This document shows positions 18,219-25,055 of a stretch of DNA of 41,279 nucleotides, one piece after another. Numbering within the stretch: the first letter of the stretch is position 1; the number at the start of each line of letters is the position of its first letter. Location of the stretch: assembly GCA_021800165.1 (NCBI GenBank), contig JAJYZF010000033.1, forward strand, positions 1 to 41,279. The letters are read 5' to 3'. Below the pieces are notes generated by a model, which worked only from the letters and a program-made list of their open reading frames with translations, searched no databases and was not told where the DNA came from. This DNA is from Planctomycetota bacterium (GTDB lineage: Bacteria; Planctomycetota; Phycisphaerae; WQYP01). The position numbers were made by a program, and so were the translations under genes.

Positions 18219-19664
18219 TCAAGCGGCCTGCGCCTGGTGCAGCCGGGAGGTAAGGTTGGCGATGGCGTTACCCAGAGCCTCATGATGCGGGCCATCGGCG
18301 GCTACCCAGCGCAGCAGCCAGCCAGTGGTCAAACGGGTTTCCACCCGCTGGTTGGCGGCGACTGCTGTGGAATGGTTGCGGTCGCCTAAAACCCGTCCAA
18401 TCTCGGGAAAGCTCAGGTGGGAATGTTGCCGCATGAGATAAATGGCAATGGCCCGCGCACCAGCCACCACCTGGCTGCGCCGATCGCCCCGGAGATCGGT
18501 GGCGGCTAATCCGAAATAGGCCGCAACCGTTGCCATGATGTGCTCAGGCGAAATAACCCGGGCCGCTCCCGATCGAGAGCGCACCTGCTGGGCAATGACG
18601 GCGGCGGTACCATCGGCTTTGCCGCCGGACTGCTCGGCCACGTCCATTCCCGCAAGCACCTGTAACAACAGGCCTTCGAGTTCGCGGACGCTGGCGGCGG
18701 GGCTTTGGGCCACATGCATGAGAATCGAATCGCTCGCGGATCGCTGCAACCGCAGGGCGCAGCGTCGGAGAATTTCCAGGCGGGTGGGCAGATCGGGTGG
18801 ATCAATGCGTGCCACCATGCCGCTGACGAAGCGGCTCTGGAGGGCATCCATGATGGAGGCAATTTGCCCGGGAGCGCAATCGGATGCGAGCACAATACGC
18901 CGCCCCGCGCCATCCACCTGATTGAAGGTGTGCAGAAATTCCTCCTGGGTTGCCTGCTTGCGGGTGAAAAAATGAATATCATCGATCACCAGCAGGTCAC
19001 TTTGGCGAAGCCGCCGCCGAAATTGGGTGGTTTTATTCTGCCGGATGGCCTCCACAAATTCATTGGTAAACTGTTCGCCCGTCAGGTAAAGCCAGCGCTT
19101 TTGCGGAAACGCCTGACCAAAGCGCCGACATATTCCCTGCAACAGATGGGTTTTGCCCAAGCCACAGCGTCCATGTATAAAAAGTGGATTAAATCCGTTC
19201 TCGGTTGCCTCGGCCACTTGAACCGCCGCTCGAAACGCCATCTGGTTGGACGGACCGGCCACAAAATCTTCCAGTAAATATTTAGGGTTCAGCCCGCGGA
19301 CGCCCACGGGCGGGCGCGCCGAGTCGGATGGTGGAGGCTGCGGCGCAGCGACACCGGCATCCGCCGCCGCTTCGGGTCGGGGCGTGGCGGCCGGCGTTGC
19401 CACTTCCACCGTCACCTGCTGGCGCAGGACTGCCGCGGCGCTGTGCTGCAATTCCAACATCAATTTGCCGCGAATCCACTGCGCTGCAAAGAGGTTGGTG
19501 GGCACCACGGTCAGTTTCCCGTCGCTAAGATACCAGCGGCATTTTCCGGCGAACCATTGCTGGTAGCGGGCCTCGCCGAGGCACCGGGCAAGTTCTTCAT
19601 CAAGTTTAATTCTAACGGTCTTTTCAAGCTCCAATTCCTTCATCAGCGGCGCAGCGGTCAACAT
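18219..19664 (-). CDS. dnaA: Chromosomal replication initiator protein
   Basis: A 481-residue DnaA. Domain I (about 20-85, with the RYQQWF block), a Pro/Ala linker (about 90-120), the AAA+ domain with Walker A GRCGLGKT (165-172) and Walker B VIDDIHFF (226-233), and DNA-binding domain IV with a divergent signature DRNHSTAVAA in place of the usual RDHTTV. I start at ATG 19664: AAAGGAG lies 7 bp upstream, whereas the in-frame ATG at 19697 has no ribosome site and would include that RBS in coding sequence. No dnaN, recF or gyrB follows; the next gene is a DNA methyltransferase. A candidate origin lies directly upstream. Confidence 0.93.
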   Translation of the reverse strand: MLTAAPLMKELELEKTVRIKLDEELARCLGEARYQQWFAGKCRWYLSDGKLTVVPTNLFAAQWIRGKLMLELQHSAAAVLRQQVTVEVATPAATPRPEAAADAGVAAPQPPPSDSARPPVGVRGLNPKYLLEDFVAGPSNQMAFRAAVQVAEATENGFNPLFIHGRCGLGKTHLLQGICRRFGQAFPQKRWLYLTGEQFTNEFVEAIRQNKTTQFRRRLRQSDLLVIDDIHFFTRKQATQEEFLHTFNQVDGAGRRIVLASDCAPGQIASIMDALQSRFVSGMVARIDPPDLPTRLEILRRCALRLQRSASDSILMHVAQSPAASVRELEGLLLQVLAGMDVAEQSGGKADGTAAVIAQQVRSRSGAARVISPEHIMATVAAYFGLAATDLRGDRRSQVVAGARAIAIYLMRQHSHLSFPEIGRVLGDRNHSTAVAANQRVETRLTTGWLLRWVAADGPHHEALGNAIANLTSRLHQAQAA

Positions 19665-19936
19665 GAACAGACTCCTTTCCGAGCACCATTTCCCCATTTC
19701 CAGAGGGAGAGCGGCTATTTTATCTCTACTACGTAACGAACCGTCATGGTTCTAAGACAGCCGGGGAGTCCTTTCCCCGGCCTGCGGAGGCACAACCCGT
19801 GCTCCGACATGAATTCCACTCGTCCACCGGTCGGTTGCGTATTGGTCACGCACAGCCGTCCAGCATGGACGATTGATTGTTGGGTTTTGTTTTAACCGTC
19901 GATCAAGGTCCTGGCAATGGCCGGTGGCGGGAATTC

Positions 19937-19945
19937 TTTTGCACA
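19937..19945 (+). promoter_or_regulatory. dnaA: DnaA box (TTTTGCACA)
   Basis: Matches the relaxed consensus TTWTNCACA exactly and lies in the gene-free region upstream of dnaA, 92 bp from the second, perfect box. Confidence 0.45.
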
Positions 19946-20027
19946 AGTACCAAAGTGGTTGTGCCACCATGGGTTAGGATTGTAAAAAAACTTTTTTCAA
20001 CCGGATTTCCACCGCCCTTTACGGCGT

Positions 20028-20036
20028 TGTGGATAA
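20028..20036 (-). promoter_or_regulatory. dnaA: Perfect DnaA box (TTATCCACA)
   Basis: The strict nine-base consensus, read on the minus strand, in AT-richer DNA 364 bp upstream of the dnaA start. It lies next to A/T tracts that could serve as the unwinding element. Confidence 0.6.
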
Positions 20037-20261
20037 AACGGTGGATGGCTGAAAATATCGTGTTAAGCCAAGCCATGCCAAGAGGTTAGGTCATTATTCG
20101 CGGCCTGATCCGCGTTGCGGCCAGGGACCGGTTGGGCGGGGGATTTTACCGGATTGGGCTCGGAGGGCGGCGGCAGAGGGGTGCGACCGCCGGTGACGCA
20201 CCGTGGTGGCGGGCGGCGTGTTACGTATACTACATTGAATCGCGGTCAAACAGTGGCGGGA

Positions 20262-20915
20262 TCAGCGCAACATGCGGCAATGGTAGACACCGCCGGGCGG
20301 CATGTTCAAGGCGACAAGCTGAAACGATACGTGCTCAAACATGGCCTTATACCAACGCAGGTAGAACCATGGAACTTCCGTGATATTGCTGAAGACCCCG
20401 TGTGGCTTGAGATAATTGCGCACCGCGGCAAACATACGCCGCTGCACCGGCTCGGGTAAAGAGGGCGTGCCGAGGCCGCTGACGAAGTGATCCACGCCGT
20501 GGTGGGCGACCTGCTGGGCGGAGAGAATTTCCGCCAGATCGCCGACATCGCCATGAACGATTTGCACATTGGGGCGGCCGGCGAAGCGCTGGCGCAGGAT
20601 ACGTACAAAATCACGGTCCCGTTCGATGGCGATGAAACGGGTGTGGGGGCGCAGGCGTTGCAGGGCCTGTTGCGTAATCGGGCCGGTGCCGGCCCCCAGT
20701 TCCACAATGACGCGGGCTTGATCCCAGTCAATGGATTTGAGGCTGGCGGCGGCCATGAAGCGGCTGGAGGGCCACACGGAGGCGATGCGTGTGCCGTGAC
20801 GGAAAAACTTGGTCATAAAGAGCAGATTGTGGCGGAGCAGGCTCGGCGGCGGGGAACCGGCGTGGGTCGGAGTGTTGTCGGGGCGACCCTGGGTCGATTT
20901 GACGGGCATGGGCAT
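20262..20915 (-). CDS. Phospholipid N-methyltransferase-like SAM methyltransferase
   Basis: A 217-residue class I methyltransferase resembling PmtA-type phosphatidylethanolamine N-methyltransferases and the RsmA/KsgA fold. The N-terminal FMTKFFRHGTRIASVWPSSR block is typical of the phospholipid subgroup. SAM motif I is VELGAGTGPIT, followed by an acidic ERD, HGDVGDL and SGLGTPSLPEP, with an aromatic-rich PWFYLRWYK near the end. AAAAGGA lies 8 bp before the ATG. A TATAGT -10 candidate is at 20984-20989 (minus). It could methylate PE to phosphatidylcholine precursors or ornithine lipids; an rRNA target is less likely because the NPPY-type motif is missing. The 258-bp gap on its upstream side carries no other gene. 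Confidence 0.75.
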   Translation of the reverse strand: MPMPVKSTQGRPDNTPTHAGSPPPSLLRHNLLFMTKFFRHGTRIASVWPSSRFMAAASLKSIDWDQARVIVELGAGTGPITQQALQRLRPHTRFIAIERDRDFVRILRQRFAGRPNVQIVHGDVGDLAEILSAQQVAHHGVDHFVSGLGTPSLPEPVQRRMFAAVRNYLKPHGVFSNITEVPWFYLRWYKAMFEHVSFQLVALNMPPGGVYHCRMLR

Positions 20916-21173
20916 ATTCCTTTTAACGTTACGGCTACACCTGGTACCTGGACGCCAGCAGCCGTGATGGGTCCACTTGTTTTACTATAGGGTATCGGCG
21001 GGAAATAAGCCAGTTCCGCGAGGGCTTCTGGTGGGGTGCGCCGCAACCACGCACTTGCTTGGCTGGGTGTCGGCGAAGCGGGGCGGCGTATGGTGAGGAA
21101 CTCCTGGCGGCAGACCGCCACCGAGAGTGGACCGTGAAATCGCCTGATTCCGACAACCACTGGATATTGCGTG

Positions 21174-22646
21174 TTACGCTCCATGCACTCCATCGCCGCG
21201 ATATTCTGGAAAAGTCAGTGTGATCGTAAACCAGCCGCCACGCGAGGATTGCGCCAAGGCGGTTCCGCCGATGCGGCGCATCACGTTGTGCACGATTGAA
21301 AGCCCGAGACCAGAGTGGTGACCGTGATTGGACCGTGCCGTATCACCGCGCCAAAAGCGCTCGAACACGTGGGTCACGTCGGACCTGTCGACCATACTGC
21401 CCGTGTTGGCTACTTCGAGAAGGGTGCCGGCATCCGACGGACGCAGCAGGACCCGGATGGATCCGCAAACGTTGACATAGCTGATGGCATTGTCCAGAAC
21501 ATTACGCAGGACCAGTGCGATGAGTTCCGGAGCCGCAAAGACGGTCGCGGCCTCCAGCGCTCCTTTTTCCAGGGTTACGTTACCGGTGCGGAGACGGTCG
21601 GCAAGGGCCTCTAACTGGTCCTCGATCATCAGGTCCAGGCGGCACATCTGGCCTGCACTCTGGTAGGAATCGGTATCGAGACGCGCCAGTGTCAGGAGAT
21701 TTTCAACCAGGTTCTGCATCTGTCGGCCGATGGCCAGGGTCTGGCGCAGGGTGTGCTGATACTGCTCGGCGGGTCGCGGCCGTGAGAGCGCCACCTCAAC
21801 GGCCGTACGCAGGCCGGCCAGGGGGGTGCGAAGTTCATGGGCCATATCGGCGGTCAACGCTTTCTCGCGAGCTACATCTTCTTCCACGCGGGCCAGCAGA
21901 CTGTTCAGCCGGTCGACAATGGGGAGGAGTTCGCGCGGTGCTTTGTGTGCGCTGACGCGTTCGCTTAGACGGGTTGATCCAATACACGAAATTTGTTCAG
22001 CGATGGTCGCGATGGGCCTGAGGCCTCGATCCAGGAGCCAGGCGATGAGCAGTGCCGAAATGACGGTCGCCAGCGAACAGGCCACAACCAGGGACCATCC
22101 CAGGCCGGTGAGCGCATCGTCAAGTTGGTCGGTGGGCCGGGCTACAGCCAGAATGTAGGTGGCGGGGGCAGCGGCAAGAGCGGGAGTGTGCAGAGTTTGC
22201 CGATGGCCCACGCGCTGCCCGGGCGGGGCAGCATCGGAGAGCCTGAAACGCAGGGCCAGTTCACGGCCAGCCACCCGGCCGCCCAGGTTGACTGTGGAAA
22301 TCACCGGGTGCCGCATTGCGGGCCGGAGTAATTTAAGATCGTGGCCAGCCAAGGGGACGGCACGAAGAAGAGTCTTCCCGTGGTCCGTCCAAATTTGGAA
22401 ATATTGGGGAATCCCCACCGCGCTCCGGCCGCGCTGGCGTGCCGCGTCCGATTCGAGTTGGAGCCGCGAATCGGGAGTTCGTTCCACGGTGGCCGCAAGG
22501 ATAGAGGCTTCCGTTGCCAGCGAGGTATTAAATTCCGAGTTGAGCATGCCTCTGAGGGTGATATATAAACCAGCTCCGAGCAACGCCAGTAGAACAGCGA
22601 TAACCGCTGGGCACCAAAGCATTAATTCAATTCTGATCGAGCGCAT
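21174..22646 (-). CDS. Two-component sensor histidine kinase (OmpR-partner type)
   Basis: A 490-residue membrane kinase. Helix 1 (about 9-31), a periplasmic sensor region (about 32-180), helix 2 (about 184-205), HAMP, a dimerisation/phosphoacceptor domain with H270 in MAHELRTP, and an ATPase domain with the N-box LRNVLDNAISY (380-390), F-box FERFWRGD and G2 box SGLGLSIVHNVM. The G1 box is degenerate (VANTGS rather than DxGxG), as also happens in CusS-like kinases. The layout resembles heavy-metal or envelope sensors, but the ligand is unknown. The ATG at 22646 lies 4 bp after the response-regulator stop; a GTG at 22685 would overlap that gene. It is the second gene of the operon. Confidence 0.9.
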   Translation of the reverse strand: MRSIRIELMLWCPAVIAVLLALLGAGLYITLRGMLNSEFNTSLATEASILAATVERTPDSRLQLESDAARQRGRSAVGIPQYFQIWTDHGKTLLRAVPLAGHDLKLLRPAMRHPVISTVNLGGRVAGRELALRFRLSDAAPPGQRVGHRQTLHTPALAAAPATYILAVARPTDQLDDALTGLGWSLVVACSLATVISALLIAWLLDRGLRPIATIAEQISCIGSTRLSERVSAHKAPRELLPIVDRLNSLLARVEEDVAREKALTADMAHELRTPLAGLRTAVEVALSRPRPAEQYQHTLRQTLAIGRQMQNLVENLLTLARLDTDSYQSAGQMCRLDLMIEDQLEALADRLRTGNVTLEKGALEAATVFAAPELIALVLRNVLDNAISYVNVCGSIRVLLRPSDAGTLLEVANTGSMVDRSDVTHVFERFWRGDTARSNHGHHSGLGLSIVHNVMRRIGGTALAQSSRGGWFTITLTFPEYRGDGVHGA

Positions 22647-22650
22647 CGCT

Positions 22651-23319
22651 TTACTGCCCAGGAGCAAGTATATAACCTTGACCACGCCGGGTTTGCAGGA
22701 GGTCGGTGTTGTCGCCGATTTTTTTGCGGAGCATTCCCACGTAGACGTCGATCACATTGCTTTCAAGGGCGGCACCATCGCAATAGACGTGCTGACGGAT
22801 ATCTTCGCGGGAGACGATATGCCCCCGGCGCAGCGCCAGGTACTCCAGAATGGCGTATTCACGGGCGCTGAGCTCGATTTCGGCGCTGCCGCGAAAAACC
22901 CGTCTGGCGTTGGCGTCGATGGTCAACGGCCCAACATGCAGGCGCGGCCCAGCCACGTTGTAGCGCCGGCGCGTCAAAACCCGCACGCGGGCCAGGAGTT
23001 CTTCCAGAGCGAAGGGTTTGGTGAGGTAATCGTCTGCACCGGCATCAAGGCCTTTGACCCGGTCCTCTACGGTGTCACGGGCCGTAAGCACCAAAACCGC
23101 GGGCCGGGATTTCATGCGTGCCATCGCCTTAAGAACCTCCCATCCGCTCATGCCCGGGAGCATCAGATCGAGAATCACCACATCGATGCCGCCCCCTTGC
23201 AGGTGCCACAAGGCGAGTCGGCCGTCACCAGCCGTATCGACGGCGTAGCCTTGTTCGCGCAAAACCTGGGCAATGGATTCTTGCAGACTTTTGAAATCTT
23301 CAACCACCAATATGCGCAT
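22651..23319 (-). CDS. OmpR/PhoB-family response regulator
   Basis: A 222-residue two-domain regulator. The receiver domain (1-118) has the acidic pair E7-D8, phosphoacceptor D51 in VVILDLMLPGMSG, Thr79 and K101 in DDYLTKPF. The winged-helix effector domain (about 125-220) has IELSAREYAILEYLALRRGHIVSREDI and the recognition helix ALESNVIDVYVGMLRKKI ending in GQGYIL. It is of the CusR/QseB type. Its own promoter and three neighbouring promoters share an 11-bp-period direct repeat of TTTCAT, the kind of site OmpR-family dimers bind, so it is the natural candidate for the regulator acting on them. It is translationally close to the kinase gene that follows. Confidence 0.94.
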   Translation of the reverse strand: MRILVVEDFKSLQESIAQVLREQGYAVDTAGDGRLALWHLQGGGIDVVILDLMLPGMSGWEVLKAMARMKSRPAVLVLTARDTVEDRVKGLDAGADDYLTKPFALEELLARVRVLTRRRYNVAGPRLHVGPLTIDANARRVFRGSAEIELSAREYAILEYLALRRGHIVSREDIRQHVYCDGAALESNVIDVYVGMLRKKIGDNTDLLQTRRGQGYILAPGQ

Positions 23320-23354
23320 AAACCGTTCCGCAATGAGGATGAGGCTAAATTATA

Positions 23355-23387
23355 AGTATACCCGCTGTGGATAAAAAACGGGTGAAA
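23355..23387 (-). promoter_or_regulatory. Response regulator operon promoter with TTTCAT-type direct repeat
   Basis: On the minus strand: TTTCAC, 5 bp, TTTTAT, 10 bp, TATACT. The two half-sites (23387-23382 and 23376-23371) differ from TTTCAT at one base each, and the -10 (23360-23355) is strong. A further TATAAT abuts it (23354-23349). The layout is the same as at the amidase, BcrC-like and COG4705 promoters, which suggests autoregulation. Confidence 0.55.
23366..23374 (-). promoter_or_regulatory. Perfect DnaA-box sequence inside the response regulator promoter
   Basis: TTATCCACA on the minus strand overlaps the second regulator half-site and the -35 region of the two-component operon. It may be a genuine DnaA site, but the overlapping half-site TTTTAT supplies part of the match, so chance is a real alternative. 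Confidence 0.35.
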
Positions 23388-23422
23388 GCCTCCGGCAACG
23401 CGGCGGCATCACCCAAGGTGTA

Positions 23423-24142
23423 CTATCGCCGGAGGTAGTGTTGGATGCCGGAAAAAATAGCCCGGGCCAGACGGTGCTGGAAACTTACACGGCTGAGCTG
23501 GCGGGCTTGGTGGGGGTTGGTAATGTAGCCGGTTTCCACCAGCACAGCCGGGATGCGCGCGGCGCGCAGGACCGCGAAGTTCGCCGTGCGATCGTGGTCC
23601 GTGCGTTCAATATGCCGCAGTGCCGCAGTGATGTCGTCCCCCAGCCGGTCCGAGGCGTCGGCGGTGGGATCATGCTTTTGGGTATAAACGGTGGCCCAGT
23701 TCCAGCGTGGTTTCCCGGCGTCGCAATGGATGGAGATGAACAGGTCCGCACCGGCGCGACGGGCAATGTTGTCACGCTGTCGCAAACCTACGTAATAATC
23801 GCCGTGGCGGGTGAGAACGGCACGCATGCCGTGGTGGCGGCCAATTAGGGTGGCCAAGTCCTTGCCAATCGCCAAGGTGACGTTCTTTTCTTTCACGCCA
23901 TGAGCGGTTGCCCCCGGATCGCGCCCACCGTGGCCCGGATCGATCGCAATGACCACGGTCCGGTTGTGGGTCCCGGGCACGCAGCTCGCCGCAACTCCGC
24001 CGAGGCATCCCCCGAGAACCAGCAAGGCCCAACACCATCGCCGGTTCGGACGGTCGGGAGTTCTTCTATAGGGAACTGCGGCGGCATTGCCCGTCGAGCG
24101 AGCGGTTATTGCATACGTGTTATTGCACTGTGTATTGATCAT
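23423..24142 (-). CDS. N-acetylmuramoyl-L-alanine amidase (Amidase_3), exported
   Basis: A 239-residue zinc amidase that splits the bond between MurNAc and the stem peptide. A basic N-terminus (about 1-35) precedes a hydrophobic segment (38-54) with LGGC at 43-46, a possible lipobox. The catalytic domain follows: IDPGHGG with H71, E85 in KEKNVTL, H139 in ISIHCDA and the catalytic E203 in VETGYITN. It should act in the periplasm, perhaps lipid-anchored. I start at ATG 24142 (GGAG 11 bp upstream). A longer frame to 24292 would run through the promoter box at 24204-24236, which argues against it. It is transcribed away from the BcrC-like gene. Confidence 0.88.
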   Translation of the reverse strand: MINTQCNNTYAITARSTGNAAAVPYRRTPDRPNRRWCWALLVLGGCLGGVAASCVPGTHNRTVVIAIDPGHGGRDPGATAHGVKEKNVTLAIGKDLATLIGRHHGMRAVLTRHGDYYVGLRQRDNIARRAGADLFISIHCDAGKPRWNWATVYTQKHDPTADASDRLGDDITAALRHIERTDHDRTANFAVLRAARIPAVLVETGYITNPHQARQLSRVSFQHRLARAIFSGIQHYLRR

Positions 24143-24203
24143 AGGAAGATTATCTCCGTTACCATGAACCTTCTGCGCTGTCCCGGTCGAAGCGCACCAG
24201 ACA

Positions 24204-24236
24204 AGCGTAACGAACCTACATGAAAGCAGAATGAAA
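24204..24236 (-). promoter_or_regulatory. Amidase promoter with TTTCAT-N5-TTTCAT repeat
   Basis: On the minus strand: TTTCAT (24236-24231), TCTGC, TTTCAT (24225-24220), 10 bp, then TACGCT (24209-24204) as a weak -10. Both half-sites are perfect. It lies 61 bp ahead of the amidase start and mirrors the divergent site at 24310. Confidence 0.6.
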
Positions 24237-24309
24237 AATGCGGATCCGCATTGGCGGGGGCAGCGCGCCGTGCGCATGAGCGGTAAGCCCACAGGCGGGG
24301 GCGCGGAGC

Positions 24310-24342
24310 TTTCATGCTGGTTTCATCTTGGTCGTGTAGGTT
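24310..24342 (+). promoter_or_regulatory. BcrC-like gene promoter with TTTCAT-N5-TTTCAT repeat
   Basis: TTTCAT (24310-24315), GCTGG, TTTCAT (24321-24326), 10 bp, then TAGGTT (24337-24342). The 17-bp direct-repeat unit matches the divergent amidase site at 15 of 17 positions, and the two point outward from the shared intergenic region. The weak -10 fits an activator-dependent promoter. Confidence 0.6.
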
Positions 24343-24446
24343 GCTGGAGTTGCCGCTGCCAAGTGTGTTTTACGGCTGCGGATTTGGGGTTCAGAATGTC
24401 CAGGGGTAAAAGTCCCGGCTTTTAAGAAAGAAGAACGGCCGCTCGC

Positions 24447-24929
24447 ATGAACATTTTCTTCATCTTCTGCGCGGAGTATCTGTTTGCATTGCCAGTGCTC
24501 ATCCTCGGCATATACTTTCTCATGCAACCACGGAAAACGTGGAAACGCATGGCCACCTTCGCCCTATCCGCAGCTCTGCTTACGTATGTCGTTGGCCTGA
24601 TCGGCGGCTTGTTGTACTATGACCCGCGGCCTTTCGTCGTGGGCCATTTCAAGCCCTTGATACCGCACACGCCTGATAATGGATTTCCCTCTGACCACGC
24701 ACTGTTGGTTTCAGCTATCGCAATGATCGGAACGTTATGGAGCAGGAAACTGGGCGGTGTACTGTGGATTGTGGCAGTGCTCGTCGCAGCGGCTCGCGTA
24801 TATGTTGGCGTGCATCACACCATTGATGTGGTCGGTAGCATGGTCATATCGATCGTGGTAATTTCCGCGATCAGCCGGGTGCGGCATCGTACGACGCGCC
24901 CGGCCAGATCTTCCCCCGACACAACTTAA
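24447..24929 (+). CDS. BcrC-like PAP2 phosphatase, probable undecaprenyl-diphosphatase
   Basis: A 160-residue inner-membrane protein with about five helices. PAP2 motifs are LLYYDPRPF (C1, where the usual Lys is Gly, as I recall for BcrC/YbjG relatives), NGFPSDHA (C2 with catalytic His) and ARVYVGVHHTIDV (C3). BcrC-type enzymes remove a phosphate from undecaprenyl diphosphate, recycling the lipid carrier that MraY uses, and confer bacitracin tolerance. The promoter box at 24310-24342 puts it under the same probable control as the amidase. The downstream COG4705 gene has a promoter of its own. Confidence 0.82.
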   Translation: MNIFFIFCAEYLFALPVLILGIYFLMQPRKTWKRMATFALSAALLTYVVGLIGGLLYYDPRPFVVGHFKPLIPHTPDNGFPSDHALLVSAIAMIGTLWSRKLGGVLWIVAVLVAAARVYVGVHHTIDVVGSMVISIVVISAISRVRHRTTRPARSSPDTT

Positions 24930-24934
24930 TCGCC

Positions 24935-24967
24935 TTTCATGGAGGCTTCATGTTTGACCGTTATATT
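24935..24967 (+). promoter_or_regulatory. COG4705 gene promoter with TTTCAT-type direct repeat
   Basis: TTTCAT (24935-24940), GGAGG, CTTCAT (24946-24951), 10 bp, then TATATT (24962-24967). One mismatch in the second half-site and a good -10. It starts 6 bp after the BcrC-like stop and about 90 bp before the ATG chosen for the next gene. Confidence 0.55.
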
Positions 24968-25055
24968 CGTCGTCGTGCTGCGGTGTACTCGCTGTGACGA
25001 GTCGCCGGCGAGGCTTGGTGCCTTGCAGGGCCTGCAGCCTTTTGGAGATTTGCCC

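Larger units (their letters stand above)
19665..20261. other. Candidate replication origin region upstream of dnaA
   Basis: About 600 bp without genes. It has a consensus DnaA box TTTTGCACA (19937-19945, fits TTWTNCACA) and a perfect box TTATCCACA on the minus strand (20028-20036). Between them is a run of A and T tracts (19981-19999), and a T-rich stretch lies at 19875-19895. An 8-bp-stem hairpin GCCGGGGA/TCCCCGGC is at 19760-19781. A second inverted repeat GGTGCG/CGCACC is at 20180-20202. A possible dnaA -10 (TAAAAT, minus, 19717-19722) lies near the gene. Two boxes is few for an oriC, so the region could instead only autoregulate dnaA. Confidence 0.45.

Noticed and set aside
22159..23355. 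398-codon open frame on the plus strand
   Set aside because: It lies opposite the kinase and response regulator genes, whose motifs are complete; its own translation has no recognisable domain.
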